From positions 1 through 17,897 of the forward strand of contig JBDUDK010000114.1 of assembly GCA_040002995.1 (NCBI GenBank): a stretch of DNA of 17,897 bases, written 5' to 3'. The position numbers and the translations under genes were made by a program. This DNA comes from JBDUDK01 sp040002995. GTDB lineage: Bacteria > Actinomycetota > Acidimicrobiia > Acidimicrobiales > Ilumatobacteraceae. The first letter of the stretch is position 1. Every line of letters starts with the position of its first letter. The notes under the pieces are model-generated. The model worked only from the letters and a program-made list of their open reading frames with translations, had not been told where the DNA came from and searched no databases. This document shows, piece after piece, positions 1 to 6,530 of this stretch.

Positions 1-125
1 GCGCTGGTCGCGCTGGTGTTACCGGGCGCCGCGGTGTCGGCGGTGTTGGACTTACTGCTGCCACAGGCCACGAGGACCAAGGACGTCATCGCCGCGAAAG
101 CCGCGACGCGCTTGCCGTATCTCAT
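1..125 (-). CDS. Lipoprotein N-terminus, probable sugar ABC transporter substrate-binding protein (partial)
   Basis: Only the first 41 codons are in the window; the gene continues past the left edge. The ATG at 125-123 (minus strand) is preceded by a strong GGGGGAG Shine-Dalgarno sequence about 8 nt upstream. The translation starts with basic residues (R2, K5, R6), then a short hydrophobic stretch ending in a lipobox L-V-A-C with the lipidated Cys at residue 21. A Ser/Thr/Asn/Ala-rich linker follows, as is normal for actinobacterial solute-binding lipoproteins. The mature domain is not visible, so the function comes from context: the gene is divergent from a sugar ABC ATPase and close to a LacI regulator and cellobiose phosphorylase. 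The permease genes would then lie further left on the same strand. Lipoprotein: confident. Sugar-binding role: inference. Confidence 0.6.
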   Translation of the reverse strand, partial: MRYGKRVAAFAAMTSLVLVACGSSKSNTADTAAPGNTSATS

Positions 126-229
126 GCTAAAACTCCCCCTTCAGAAGCACCCGCCGAGCGCGCTGGCGTCTGCGGTTCCCGCCGGCGCCACCCCCCACGC
201 CGGCGTTTGCTTGCGTTTGGAAATGGTGT

Positions 230-249
230 GGAATCTCATGGAAGATTCC
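230..249. promoter_or_regulatory. Palindrome between the divergent sugar-uptake genes, candidate operator
   Basis: GGAATCT at 230-236 and AGATTCC at 243-249 form a perfect 7-bp inverted repeat around the 6-bp centre CATGGA. It lies in the 215-bp region between the lipoprotein and ABC ATPase genes, just downstream of the proposed lipoprotein -10 box. That is a typical repressor position. It lacks the central CG of usual LacI-family operators and does not match the CAACGTTG palindrome before the phosphorylase gene. It may therefore bind another regulator or act as an RNA hairpin. Confidence 0.35.
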
Positions 250-256
250 GAGGGCT

Positions 257-265
257 AACATAGCA
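257..265 (-). promoter_or_regulatory. Extended -10 box for the lipoprotein gene
   Basis: Read on the minus strand, 265-257 is TGCTATGTT, an extended -10 (TGn plus TATGTT). No good -35 is visible at 17 nt, which extended -10 promoters can tolerate. Transcription would start near 250, giving a leader of roughly 125 nt before the lipoprotein ATG. The palindrome at 230-249 would then sit at the first transcribed bases. Confidence 0.35.
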
Positions 266-271
266 GTCGGT

Positions 272-277
272 TTGACA
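272..277 (+). promoter_or_regulatory. Consensus -35 hexamer upstream of the ABC ATPase gene
   Basis: TTGACA at 272-277 is a perfect -35 consensus, 63 nt before the GTG start. A matching -10 is weak: the best candidate is AACAAT around 298-303, with an over-long spacer of 20 nt. It is listed because perfect TTGACA is rare in GC-rich intergenic DNA, but the promoter is incomplete by eye. Confidence 0.25.
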
Positions 278-340
278 GAGGGGAAGTAGTCGTCGGCAAC
301 AATCGACGGCGTCGGCCACGTCGGCAGAAGGGGGGCGATC

Positions 341-1501
341 GTGGGCAGCATCACGCTCAACGCAATCGACAAGGTGTACGAGAACGGGTTCCACGCCGTC
401 CACAAGCTCTCACTCGACGTCGCCGACGGCGAGTTCCTCGTTCTCGTCGGTCCGTCGGGCTGTGGCAAGTCGACCGCGCTGCGAATGATCGCCGGGCTCG
501 AGTCGATCTCGTCCGGCGAGCTGCGCATCGGTGACAAGGTGGTCAACGACCTCGAGCCCAAAGACCGCGACATCGCCATGGTGTTTCAGTCGTACGCGCT
601 GTACCCGCACCTCACGGTGCGCAACAACATCGCCTTCGCGCTAAAGCTGAGAAAGATGCCCAAGGCGGAGATCAACGAGCGCGTCGAGAAGGCGGCGAAG
701 ATCCTCGAGCTCACCGAGAACCTTGACCGGCGACCCGGTCAGCTGTCGGGCGGCCAGCGCCAGCGGGTGGCGATGGGCCGGGCGATCGTGCGCGAGCCGC
801 AGGCGTTCTTGATGGACGAGCCGCTGTCCAACCTCGATGCCAAGCTCCGCGTGCAGATGCGCGCCGAGGTCGCCAAGATCCAGCACTCGCTCAACGTCAC
901 GACCGTCTACGTGACTCACGACCAGATCGAGGCGATGACGATGGGCGACCGGGTCGCTGTGCTGTCGCGTGGCTTCCTGCAGCAAGTCGACACGCCGCAG
1001 AACCTCTACGACCATCCCGACAACCTGTTCGTCGCCGCCTTCATCGGTTCGCCGCAGATGAACTTGCTCGAAGCCACCGTGTCCCGCAACGGCGGCGGCA
1101 CGACGCTGCGCGTCGGCAGCAACACCCTCACCGTGCCGGCGTCGGTGATGGCGGCCTACCCGTCACTCGCCGATTACGACGGAAGGCGGGTCGCCGTCGG
1201 GATCCGTCCCGAGCACCTGTCGGCCGCCGCCGATGGCGCCCCCGACACCATCAAAGGGGTCATCCACGTCCGCGAGGGCCTTGGCTCGGAGGTCATCCTT
1301 CACATGACCACCGACGCCGTGGGCGTCGACACATCGGCGGCCGAGAACAAGGCGGAGACGTCGTCGGACCGTGTCGTGGTCGCCCGCGTCGAGCCGCACA
1401 CCACGGCGCAGATCGGTGAGCGGGCGGTGCTCGGCGTCGACACCGGGCGGATCCACCTCTTCGACTGCGAGACCGGCCAGGCGCTGGCGTCACCCAACTG
1501 A
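341..1501 (+). CDS. ugpC: Sugar ABC transporter ATP-binding protein (MsiK/UgpC/MalK type)
   Basis: A 386-residue cytoplasmic ATPase that powers a carbohydrate importer of the CUT1 class. All nucleotide-binding motifs are intact: Walker A GPSGCGKST at 37-45, Q-loop Gln83 in VFQSYALYPH, signature LSGGQRQR at 135-142, Walker B FLMDEP at 156-161, D-loop near 163-167 and switch His193. From about residue 240 a C-terminal OB-fold (TOBE/MalK-type) regulatory region follows, with the family's GIRPEHL motif. The GTG start at 341 has an AAGGGGGG Shine-Dalgarno sequence 5-6 nt upstream. In Actinobacteria a single MsiK ATPase often serves several sugar transporters, so its specificity may not be limited to this locus. 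The neighbours point to cellobiose, and the family name UgpC should not be read as glycerol-3-phosphate specificity. The 3' end is 10 nt from the convergent lacI gene. Confidence 0.93.
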   Translation: MGSITLNAIDKVYENGFHAVHKLSLDVADGEFLVLVGPSGCGKSTALRMIAGLESISSGELRIGDKVVNDLEPKDRDIAMVFQSYALYPHLTVRNNIAFALKLRKMPKAEINERVEKAAKILELTENLDRRPGQLSGGQRQRVAMGRAIVREPQAFLMDEPLSNLDAKLRVQMRAEVAKIQHSLNVTTVYVTHDQIEAMTMGDRVAVLSRGFLQQVDTPQNLYDHPDNLFVAAFIGSPQMNLLEATVSRNGGGTTLRVGSNTLTVPASVMAAYPSLADYDGRRVAVGIRPEHLSAAADGAPDTIKGVIHVREGLGSEVILHMTTDAVGVDTSAAENKAETSSDRVVVARVEPHTTAQIGERAVLGVDTGRIHLFDCETGQALASPN

Positions 1502-1511
1502 CCCTGGAGCT

Positions 1512-2555
1512 CTATCGGGTCCCGTGACGACGGTTCTGACCGTTCGTCGACGCCCGTGGCGGAGCTCCCGTCGTGGCGCGCACGACGAGTTCGAGCGCCA
1601 GCTCCTCGACGAACGGAACCGGCCTGATCCCGGTAGCAAGCACACCGGTCAGGATCTCCGAGCCGCGCTGCCCCGACGCCTCGAGCGGCTGCCGCATCGT
1701 GGTCAAGCCGCTGTACGCGGCGATGTCGATGTCGTCGTAGCCGATGACCGACACGTCGCGTGGGACCGCCTTGCCGGCGAGACGCGCCGCCTCGAGGACG
1801 CCGAGCGCCTGGACGTCGGAGGCGGCGACGACCGCAGTCGGCGGCTCGGGCATGGCGAACAGCTCGGCCGCTAGTCTTTGCGCTGCCGTACGGAGGTGCG
1901 GGCCATGCTTCACGTACGGGCGTTCGAGCGCGACGCCGGCGGCGGCGAGGGCGCCGGCGAAGCCCGCCTCACGGTTGCGGCTTGACACGAAGCCGAATGG
2001 ATTCCGCTCCGCCTCGCCTATGAAGGCGATGCGCTCGTGGCCCAGCGACAACAGGTATTCGGTCGCGATCCGCCCCCCCCTGCAGTCGTCGACGACGACA
2101 CTCGGCAACGCGGGGTGCGATGTGTCGACCAACACGATCGGGAAGGGCGCATGGGCAAGCCGGTCACCTTCGTCCGATCGCAGCGGGAGCGAGATGATGA
2201 TCAGCCCGTCGAGCGGATGCCGTGGAACTTCCACCAAGCGTCGGCGGGCACGATCGGGCGCGTCGACGTTGTACAGCACGATCTCGAGGCCGTGCGGCTG
2301 CAGCGCCCGAACGATGCCGCGCAAACGTTGGTACGAGGACGCCTCGTCGAAGTACGGGACGATCACGCCGACGAAACCCTGCCGCCGGGCTGGTCTGCCA
2401 GCAGCGGATCGAGTCGGGCTGTACCCCAGCGCCGCTATGGCCGCGTGGACCTTGGCGCTCGTCGTCGGGCGAACGTGGTCGCTTCCGTTGAGCACACGTG
2501 ACACTGTGCCGATGCCGACCCCGGCTCGGGCCGCAACGTCGGAGATGGTTGCCAT
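1512..2555 (-). CDS. LacI-family transcriptional repressor
   Basis: A 347-residue regulator. The N-terminal helix-turn-helix occupies residues 3-24 (TISDVAARAGV, then TVSRVLNG), followed by the family's GYSP segment. A periplasmic-binding-protein-like effector domain runs from about residue 60 to 330, with typical motifs such as GVIVPYF, VLVDTSHP and VIGYDDIDIA. The hinge segment after GYSP (SAAGRPARR) is richer in Gly/Pro than the usual hinge helix. The ATG at 2555 has only a distant AAGGAT upstream. It is divergent from cellobiose phosphorylase with a 61-bp gap holding a CAACGTTG palindrome, so it probably represses that gene and itself, with cellobiose or a derivative as inducer (inference). 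The reading frame contains a run of eight C (2073-2080 on the plus strand) but is intact. Confidence 0.9.
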   Translation of the reverse strand: MATISDVAARAGVGIGTVSRVLNGSDHVRPTTSAKVHAAIAALGYSPTRSAAGRPARRQGFVGVIVPYFDEASSYQRLRGIVRALQPHGLEIVLYNVDAPDRARRRLVEVPRHPLDGLIIISLPLRSDEGDRLAHAPFPIVLVDTSHPALPSVVVDDCRGGRIATEYLLSLGHERIAFIGEAERNPFGFVSSRNREAGFAGALAAAGVALERPYVKHGPHLRTAAQRLAAELFAMPEPPTAVVAASDVQALGVLEAARLAGKAVPRDVSVIGYDDIDIAAYSGLTTMRQPLEASGQRGSEILTGVLATGIRPVPFVEELALELVVRATTGAPPRASTNGQNRRHGTR

Positions 2556-2576
2556 GTCGTTACGAGATCCTTACGG

Positions 2577-2605
2577 TTGTCATGGAACAACGTTGGAAGG
2601 ATAGC
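2577..2605 (+). promoter_or_regulatory. Putative promoter of the cellobiose phosphorylase gene
   Basis: TTGTCA at 2577-2582 as -35 and GATAGC at 2600-2605 as a weak -10 are spaced by 17 nt. The CAACGTTG palindrome lies inside the spacer, so a bound repressor would block polymerase. A start site near 2612 would leave almost no leader before the ATG at 2617. Confidence 0.35.
2588..2595. promoter_or_regulatory. CAACGTTG palindrome, candidate LacI-family operator core
   Basis: A perfect 8-bp palindrome with the central CG typical of LacI-family operators lies in the 61-bp gap between the divergent lacI and cellobiose phosphorylase genes. The flanks GGAA and GAAGG add no further symmetry. Its location between regulator and target, inside a promoter spacer, makes it the best operator candidate for the neighbouring repressor. 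Confidence 0.5.
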
Positions 2606-2616
2606 CAGATATTTCC

Positions 2617-5148
2617 ATGCAGCTGCCATCGCCGATTAGCGTCCAGCCCGTGAGCGAGCCCCCCCGGATGAGCGAGGGCCGCTACGGGTGCTTCGATGAC
2701 GCGGCTCGCGAGTACATCGTCACCCGCCCGGACACCCCGCTGCCGTGGATCAACTACCTCGGCAGCCAGGACTATTTCGGAATCATCTCGAACACGGCGG
2801 GTGGCTACTCGTTCTACCGGGACGCGCGCCTGCGGCGGCTGACGCGCTACCGCTACAACAACGTGCCGCTCGATTCCGGCGGGCGCTACGTGTACATCCG
2901 CGACCGGGACAGCGGCGAGTTCTGGTCGCCGTCCTGGCAACCCACTCGTACCGACCTCGACCAGTACCGGTGCCGCCACGGGCTCGGGTACACCGCGATC
3001 TCGTCACAACGCGCCGGCATCGCCGTCGAGACCTTGTTCCTCGTGCCGCTGGGGGAGAGCCTCGAGGTTTGGCGGGTGCGCGCGACCAACGAACGCGACG
3101 AGGCGGCGCATCTCTCTGTGTTCAGCGCGGTCGAGTTCTGTCTCTGGGATGCAGCGGACGACGCCACCAACTTTCAGCGGAACTTCTCCACCGGAGAAGT
3201 CGAGGTCGACGGCCGCGTCATCTTCCACACTTCCGAGTACCGGGAGCGCCGTAGCCATTTCGCGTACTTCGCGTGTTCGGAGGCGTTAGAGGGGTTCGAC
3301 ACGCAGCGCGAGGCGTTCCTCGGCCCGTACCGCGACTGGGACCGTCCCGTGGTGGTCGAGACCGGCCGCTCGACGGACTCGATCGCGCACGGATGGTCAC
3401 CGTGCGGCTCTCATCATGTGACGTTGACGTTCGAGCCCGGAGAGACGCGCGACGTGGTGTTCGTGCTCGGCTACTGGGAGAACCCGGCGGGGGAGAAGTT
3501 CGACCCGACGGGCTCGGAGACGCTGAACAAGGCGCTTGTCCGGCCGGTTATCGACCGCTACCTGCGAACCGACGCGGTCGACGACGCGTACAGGCAGCTA
3601 AGGGAGCACTGGTCGACGCTGCTCGATCGGATTCAGGTTGTGAGTCCGAACGAGCATGTCAACCGCATCGTCAACGTCTGGAACCCCTACCAGTGCATGG
3701 TCACGTTTAATTTGTCGCGATCGGCGTCGCTGTTTGAGTCGGGGGTCGGTCGAGGCATGGGCTTTCGCGACTCCTGCCAAGACCTGTTGGGGTTCGTGCA
3801 CCTGGTACCGACACGCGCGCGCGAGCGCATCCTCGACATCGCCACCACCCAGCTCCCGTCCGGTGGCGCGTACCACCAGTACCAACCGCTTACGAAGCGG
3901 GGCAATGATGCGATTGGCTCCGGCTTCAACGATGACCCGCTCTGGCTGGTCGTCGCGGCGGCGGCTTACGTCAAAGAGACGGGTGACCACGCAATCCTCG
4001 ACGAACCGGTCCGTTACGACCACGAGCAGGGTTCAGAGTCGCCGCTCTATGAGCATCTGCAGCGCGCGTTGCGATACACGCTCGACCGGCTCGGACCGCA
4101 CGGGCTGCCGCTCATCGGGCGCGCCGACTGGAACGACTGCCTCAACCTCAATTGCTTCTCCGAGGTGCCCGGCGAGTCGTTCCAGACGACAGGGAACAAG
4201 ACCGGCGGTGTCGCGGAGTCGGTGTTCATCGCCGGGCTGTTCGCGCTCGCGGCCGACGAGCTGGCGGGCATCGCGGATCGCCGTGGCGCGGCCGGTGACG
4301 CGGACCGACATCGCGCCGCGGCGAGGGCGATGCGGGGGGCGGTACAGGAGCACGGTTGGGACGGCGCGTGGTTCCTACGGGCCTACGACTACTTCGGTGG
4401 CGTAGTGGGCTCCGCCGCGAACGACGAGGGACGGATCTTCGTCGAGGCCCAGGGCATGTGCGTGCTCGCGGGTATCGGACTCGACGACGGAACCGCGCAA
4501 CAAGCGCTCGAGTCGGTGGCCGAGCATCTCGCAACTCCGCACGGCATCATGCTCGTGCAACCCGCGTACCGCCGCTACCACCTCGAGCTCGGCGAGATCA
4601 GCTCGTACCCGCCCGGCTACAAGGAGAACGCGGGCGTCTTCTGCCACACGAACCCGTGGATTGTGATCGCCGAGACGCTCGTCGGCAACGGCGACCGCGC
4701 ACTCGACTACTACCTGCGCACCAACCCTTCGGCCCGCGAGCCCATCAGCGCCGTGCACCGCTGTGAGCCGTACGTCTACGCCCAGATGATCGCCGGGCGA
4801 GACGCACCGACCTTCGGTGAGGCGAAGAACTCGTGGCTCACGGGGACGGCGGCGTGGAGCTTCGTCGCGATCACGCAATGGATCCTGGGTATACGCCCCG
4901 ACCACGAGGGCCTCCGTGTCGACCCCTGCCTACCGGAAGCGTGGGAGGGCTTCACCGTCCGCCGCCAGTTCCGGGGCGGCATCTACGACATTCGGGTCCA
5001 CAAACAAAGCGGAATCCGAGGTCGCGTCCGCCGGCTCCTTGTCGACGGCCATGAGCTCGCCGGCAACCTCGTCCCACTCGCGCCGGCGGGTGTGACCGCG
5101 GTGGTGGAAGCCGTCGTCGAGGCTGAGCCGGTTCAATTCACTGCGTGA
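2617..5148 (+). CDS. cbp: Cellobiose phosphorylase (GH94)
   Basis: A cytoplasmic enzyme that splits cellobiose with phosphate into alpha-glucose-1-phosphate and glucose. The 843 residues follow the GH94 cellobiose phosphorylases from end to end: YGCFDDAAREY and PWINYLGSQDYFG near the start, GGYSFYRDA, YRYNN, then VGRGMGFRDS (R379, D385) and QPLTKRGND. The catalytic-acid motif GRADWNDCLNLN carries Asp507, equivalent to the Asp490 I recall for the Cellvibrio gilvus enzyme. GYKENAGVFCH and AKNSWLTGTAAW also match. No signal peptide is visible. The start is uncertain: ATG 2617 adds about 17 residues with no family counterpart, while ATG 2668 (residue 18) fits the family N-terminus better. A C7 tract separates the two, and neither has a clear Shine-Dalgarno sequence. 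With the ABC ATPase and LacI regulator it forms an import-and-phosphorolysis route that saves one ATP per disaccharide. Chitobiose or laminaribiose specificity is possible but the motifs favour cellobiose. Confidence 0.93.
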   Translation: MQLPSPISVQPVSEPPRMSEGRYGCFDDAAREYIVTRPDTPLPWINYLGSQDYFGIISNTAGGYSFYRDARLRRLTRYRYNNVPLDSGGRYVYIRDRDSGEFWSPSWQPTRTDLDQYRCRHGLGYTAISSQRAGIAVETLFLVPLGESLEVWRVRATNERDEAAHLSVFSAVEFCLWDAADDATNFQRNFSTGEVEVDGRVIFHTSEYRERRSHFAYFACSEALEGFDTQREAFLGPYRDWDRPVVVETGRSTDSIAHGWSPCGSHHVTLTFEPGETRDVVFVLGYWENPAGEKFDPTGSETLNKALVRPVIDRYLRTDAVDDAYRQLREHWSTLLDRIQVVSPNEHVNRIVNVWNPYQCMVTFNLSRSASLFESGVGRGMGFRDSCQDLLGFVHLVPTRARERILDIATTQLPSGGAYHQYQPLTKRGNDAIGSGFNDDPLWLVVAAAAYVKETGDHAILDEPVRYDHEQGSESPLYEHLQRALRYTLDRLGPHGLPLIGRADWNDCLNLNCFSEVPGESFQTTGNKTGGVAESVFIAGLFALAADELAGIADRRGAAGDADRHRAAARAMRGAVQEHGWDGAWFLRAYDYFGGVVGSAANDEGRIFVEAQGMCVLAGIGLDDGTAQQALESVAEHLATPHGIMLVQPAYRRYHLELGEISSYPPGYKENAGVFCHTNPWIVIAETLVGNGDRALDYYLRTNPSAREPISAVHRCEPYVYAQMIAGRDAPTFGEAKNSWLTGTAAWSFVAITQWILGIRPDHEGLRVDPCLPEAWEGFTVRRQFRGGIYDIRVHKQSGIRGRVRRLLVDGHELAGNLVPLAPAGVTAVVEAVVEAEPVQFTA

Positions 5149-5376
5149 CGAGCGTGTTGTGGAACGCGGTGATCCGCGCGTCATCGTCACAGCCAACGAT
5201 CACTGCCGTGATGCACGATGAGTGCGTACCTTGCAGCGTGCCCTGCGGAGCCTCGAGCGTGGCGGCGGCGTGGGCAAAGACGCAAAGAAGGCTGCGCCGA
5301 ACGCCGCGCCGTCACTGGCCTTCCTAGCTGCTTCGAGCTGGGCGAAGAGCCCAGTGGCGAGTTCGGTCGGGTCCAT
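5138..5376 (-). pseudogene. Broken SgcJ/EcaC-like (SnoaL/NTF2-fold) gene with internal loss and frameshift
   Basis: On the minus strand, ATG 5376 opens a typical SgcJ/EcaC N-terminus (MDPTELATGLFAQLEAARKA, then SDGAAFGAAF), after which the frame degenerates. In a different frame, from about 5275 down to the TGA at 5140-5138, the sequence reads as the family's C-terminus. It includes HAAATLEAPQGTL, a beta-strand-like ITAVIVG and the hallmark ending RITAFHNTLVTQ. Intact members are roughly 130-150 residues; here only about 80 codons remain. So the middle (around 50 residues, including most of the fold's cavity) has been lost and the two ends are out of frame. Its last bases overlap the end of the convergent cellobiose phosphorylase gene. 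Assignment rests on recognised motifs, not an alignment. Confidence 0.6.
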
Positions 5377-5396
5377 CAACACTAAAACTAGAGGAC

Positions 5397-6065
5397 GTGT
5401 CTGGAACGTTGGACCTGGAGTTGACGGCGATCCGTCCCCGCGTGCGCGGCATCATTCATCTCTATGCGGCCGTGGCGTTCGCCCTCGCGTTCATGGGCCT
5501 CGGACTGGCCGCGCCTGATGCGGCGGCACGGGGCTGGATTGCGATCTACGGCGTGTGTGTAACGGCGATGCTCGCCGTCAGTGCCTTCTACCACTCGAGG
5601 CGCCTCTCGCCGTCTCGGCAACGGCTCCTCAAGCGGCTCGACCACTCCGCCATCCTGCTGGCGATTGCCGGCTCGTACAGCGGCGTGTTTGGGCTCGCCC
5701 TCGATGGCCACCCTCGAAAGGTGGTGCTCGCCGTCGTGTGGACTGCGGCTGTCGTCGGGATCGCCGTGCGCATGCTTTGGCTGCACGCGCCTTATCCGTT
5801 CGTGGCCATCGTCTATGTCGCCGTCGGCTGGGTCGCCGTAGTCGAGGTCAACCCCGTACTCGCCGCACTGTCCGGGGTCCAGACGGCGCTTGTCCTCGCG
5901 GGCGGTGTCCTCTACACGCTCGGAGGCGGCGTGTACGCGCTGCACCGGCCCGACCCCTGGCCACGCACGTTCGGCTACCACGAGATCTTCCACTCGCTAG
6001 TGGTCCTGGCCGCGGTGTGCCACTTCACCGCCGCCGCGTCGATCCTTGCCGAACGCATGTCCTGA
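5397..6065 (+). CDS. Hemolysin III / PAQR-family membrane protein
   Basis: A 222-residue protein with about seven hydrophobic helices, the usual size and topology of the bacterial hemolysin III (TIGR01065/PAQR) family. The conserved polar residues thought to form a zinc site in this superfamily are visible: Ser62 and His66 in SAFYHS, Asp82 in RLDHSA, and His195/His199 in GYHEIFHSLV. It sits in the cytoplasmic membrane. Its function in most bacteria is unclear; hydrolase activity on membrane lipids is proposed for PAQR proteins, and the name hemolysin should not be read as toxicity. The GTG start at 5397 lies right behind GAGGA with only 1 nt spacing, so the transcript may be leaderless from TAAAAC at 5383-5388. 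The next gene begins 19 nt downstream. Confidence 0.85.
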   Translation: MSGTLDLELTAIRPRVRGIIHLYAAVAFALAFMGLGLAAPDAAARGWIAIYGVCVTAMLAVSAFYHSRRLSPSRQRLLKRLDHSAILLAIAGSYSGVFGLALDGHPRKVVLAVVWTAAVVGIAVRMLWLHAPYPFVAIVYVAVGWVAVVEVNPVLAALSGVQTALVLAGGVLYTLGGGVYALHRPDPWPRTFGYHEIFHSLVVLAAVCHFTAAASILAERMS

Positions 6066-6072
6066 CCGACGG

Positions 6073-6078
6073 TACTTT
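6073..6078 (+). promoter_or_regulatory. -10 hexamer for a leaderless GNAT transcript
   Basis: TACTTT lies exactly 6 nt before the GTG at 6085, and no Shine-Dalgarno sequence is present. The arrangement predicts transcription starting on the start codon. It also supports GTG 6085 over the longer reading frame that begins inside the preceding gene. Confidence 0.4.
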
Positions 6079-6084
6079 GGCTCC

Positions 6085-6489
6085 GTGGCAATCGTGTACG
6101 AGTGGCGTGGCGCGTTCGCCAACGACGAGATGAACGCGCTACACGCGGAAGCGTTCGGGACCCGCGTCTTCGACGAGTCAGAATGGAACTGGCGCGACTT
6201 GGTGTCGGCCCACAGTCTGGGATGGGTGCTGGCCCGCGACGACGACGTACTTGTCGGATTTGTCAACGTGCCGTGGGACGGCCTTGTCCACGCGTGGATC
6301 CAGGACACGATGGTCGCGGCGACTACCCGCGGCCGAGGTGTCGGCACGCGTCTGGTGGCACTGGCTGCCGACGGGGCCAGGGCCGCTGGGTGCGAGTGGC
6401 TGCACGTCGATTTCGACGATCACCTGCACGATTTCTACTTCCGGGCGTGCGGATTTCGCCCGACCAACGCCGGACTCATAGCGCTGTAA
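6085..6489 (+). CDS. GNAT-family N-acetyltransferase
   Basis: A 134-residue soluble protein with the GNAT fold. The acetyl-CoA binding motif A is clear at residues 82-87 (RGRGVG, followed by TRLV), preceded by the strand GFVNVPW and the IQDTMVA segment. It ends with the motif B region LHVDFDDHLHDFYFRACGF. It transfers an acetyl group from acetyl-CoA to an unknown small molecule or protein amine. The frame is open back to 6046, inside the hemolysin III gene, but GTG 6085 is preferred. It follows that gene's stop and a TACTTT hexamer, and gives the fold's normal length. The substrate cannot be read from the sequence; relatives include antibiotic and amino-acid acetylases. Confidence 0.85.
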   Translation: MAIVYEWRGAFANDEMNALHAEAFGTRVFDESEWNWRDLVSAHSLGWVLARDDDVLVGFVNVPWDGLVHAWIQDTMVAATTRGRGVGTRLVALAADGARAAGCEWLHVDFDDHLHDFYFRACGFRPTNAGLIAL

Positions 6490-6518
6490 CTCCCCGGCGG
6501 CTTCGAGTGACCCCCGGC

Positions 6519-6524
6519 TACGGT
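6519..6524 (+). promoter_or_regulatory. -10 hexamer for a leaderless EamA transcript
   Basis: TACGGT lies exactly 6 nt before the GTG at 6531. The stretch TACGGTGGCTTAGTG closely resembles TACTTTGGCTCCGTG before the GNAT gene. No convincing -35 is visible. Confidence 0.35.
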
Positions 6525-6530
6525 GGCTTA

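Noticed and set aside
127..579. 150-residue minus-strand reading frame across the gap and start of the ABC ATPase gene
   Set aside because: It overlaps the ATPase Walker A coding region in antisense and has low-complexity content with no recognisable domain. It also covers the intergenic control region.
1502..1511. Terminator between the convergent ABC ATPase and lacI genes
   Set aside because: The 10-nt gap and its flanks show only a GAGCTC site, no stable hairpin.
2073..2080. C8 run in lacI as a phase-variation switch, with similar runs at 2659-2665 and 9082-9089
   Set aside because: All host frames are intact and such short C runs are expected in GC-rich DNA; no sign of variation can be seen from one sequence.
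1744..2604. 286-residue plus-strand frame opposite lacI
   Set aside because: It is a shadow of the LacI coding sequence, Ser/Arg-rich with no domain.
5200..5382. 60-residue minus-strand protein starting GTG-TTG-ATG
   Set aside because: Only its first half resembles a family; the rest is frameshifted sequence. It is better described as the N-terminal part of the SgcJ/EcaC-like pseudogene.
6102..6530. Upstream 143 codons of the long frame that ends in the EamA gene
   Set aside because: They run through the GNAT gene in another frame, are Arg-rich and encode no membrane helix. EamA similarity begins after 6531.
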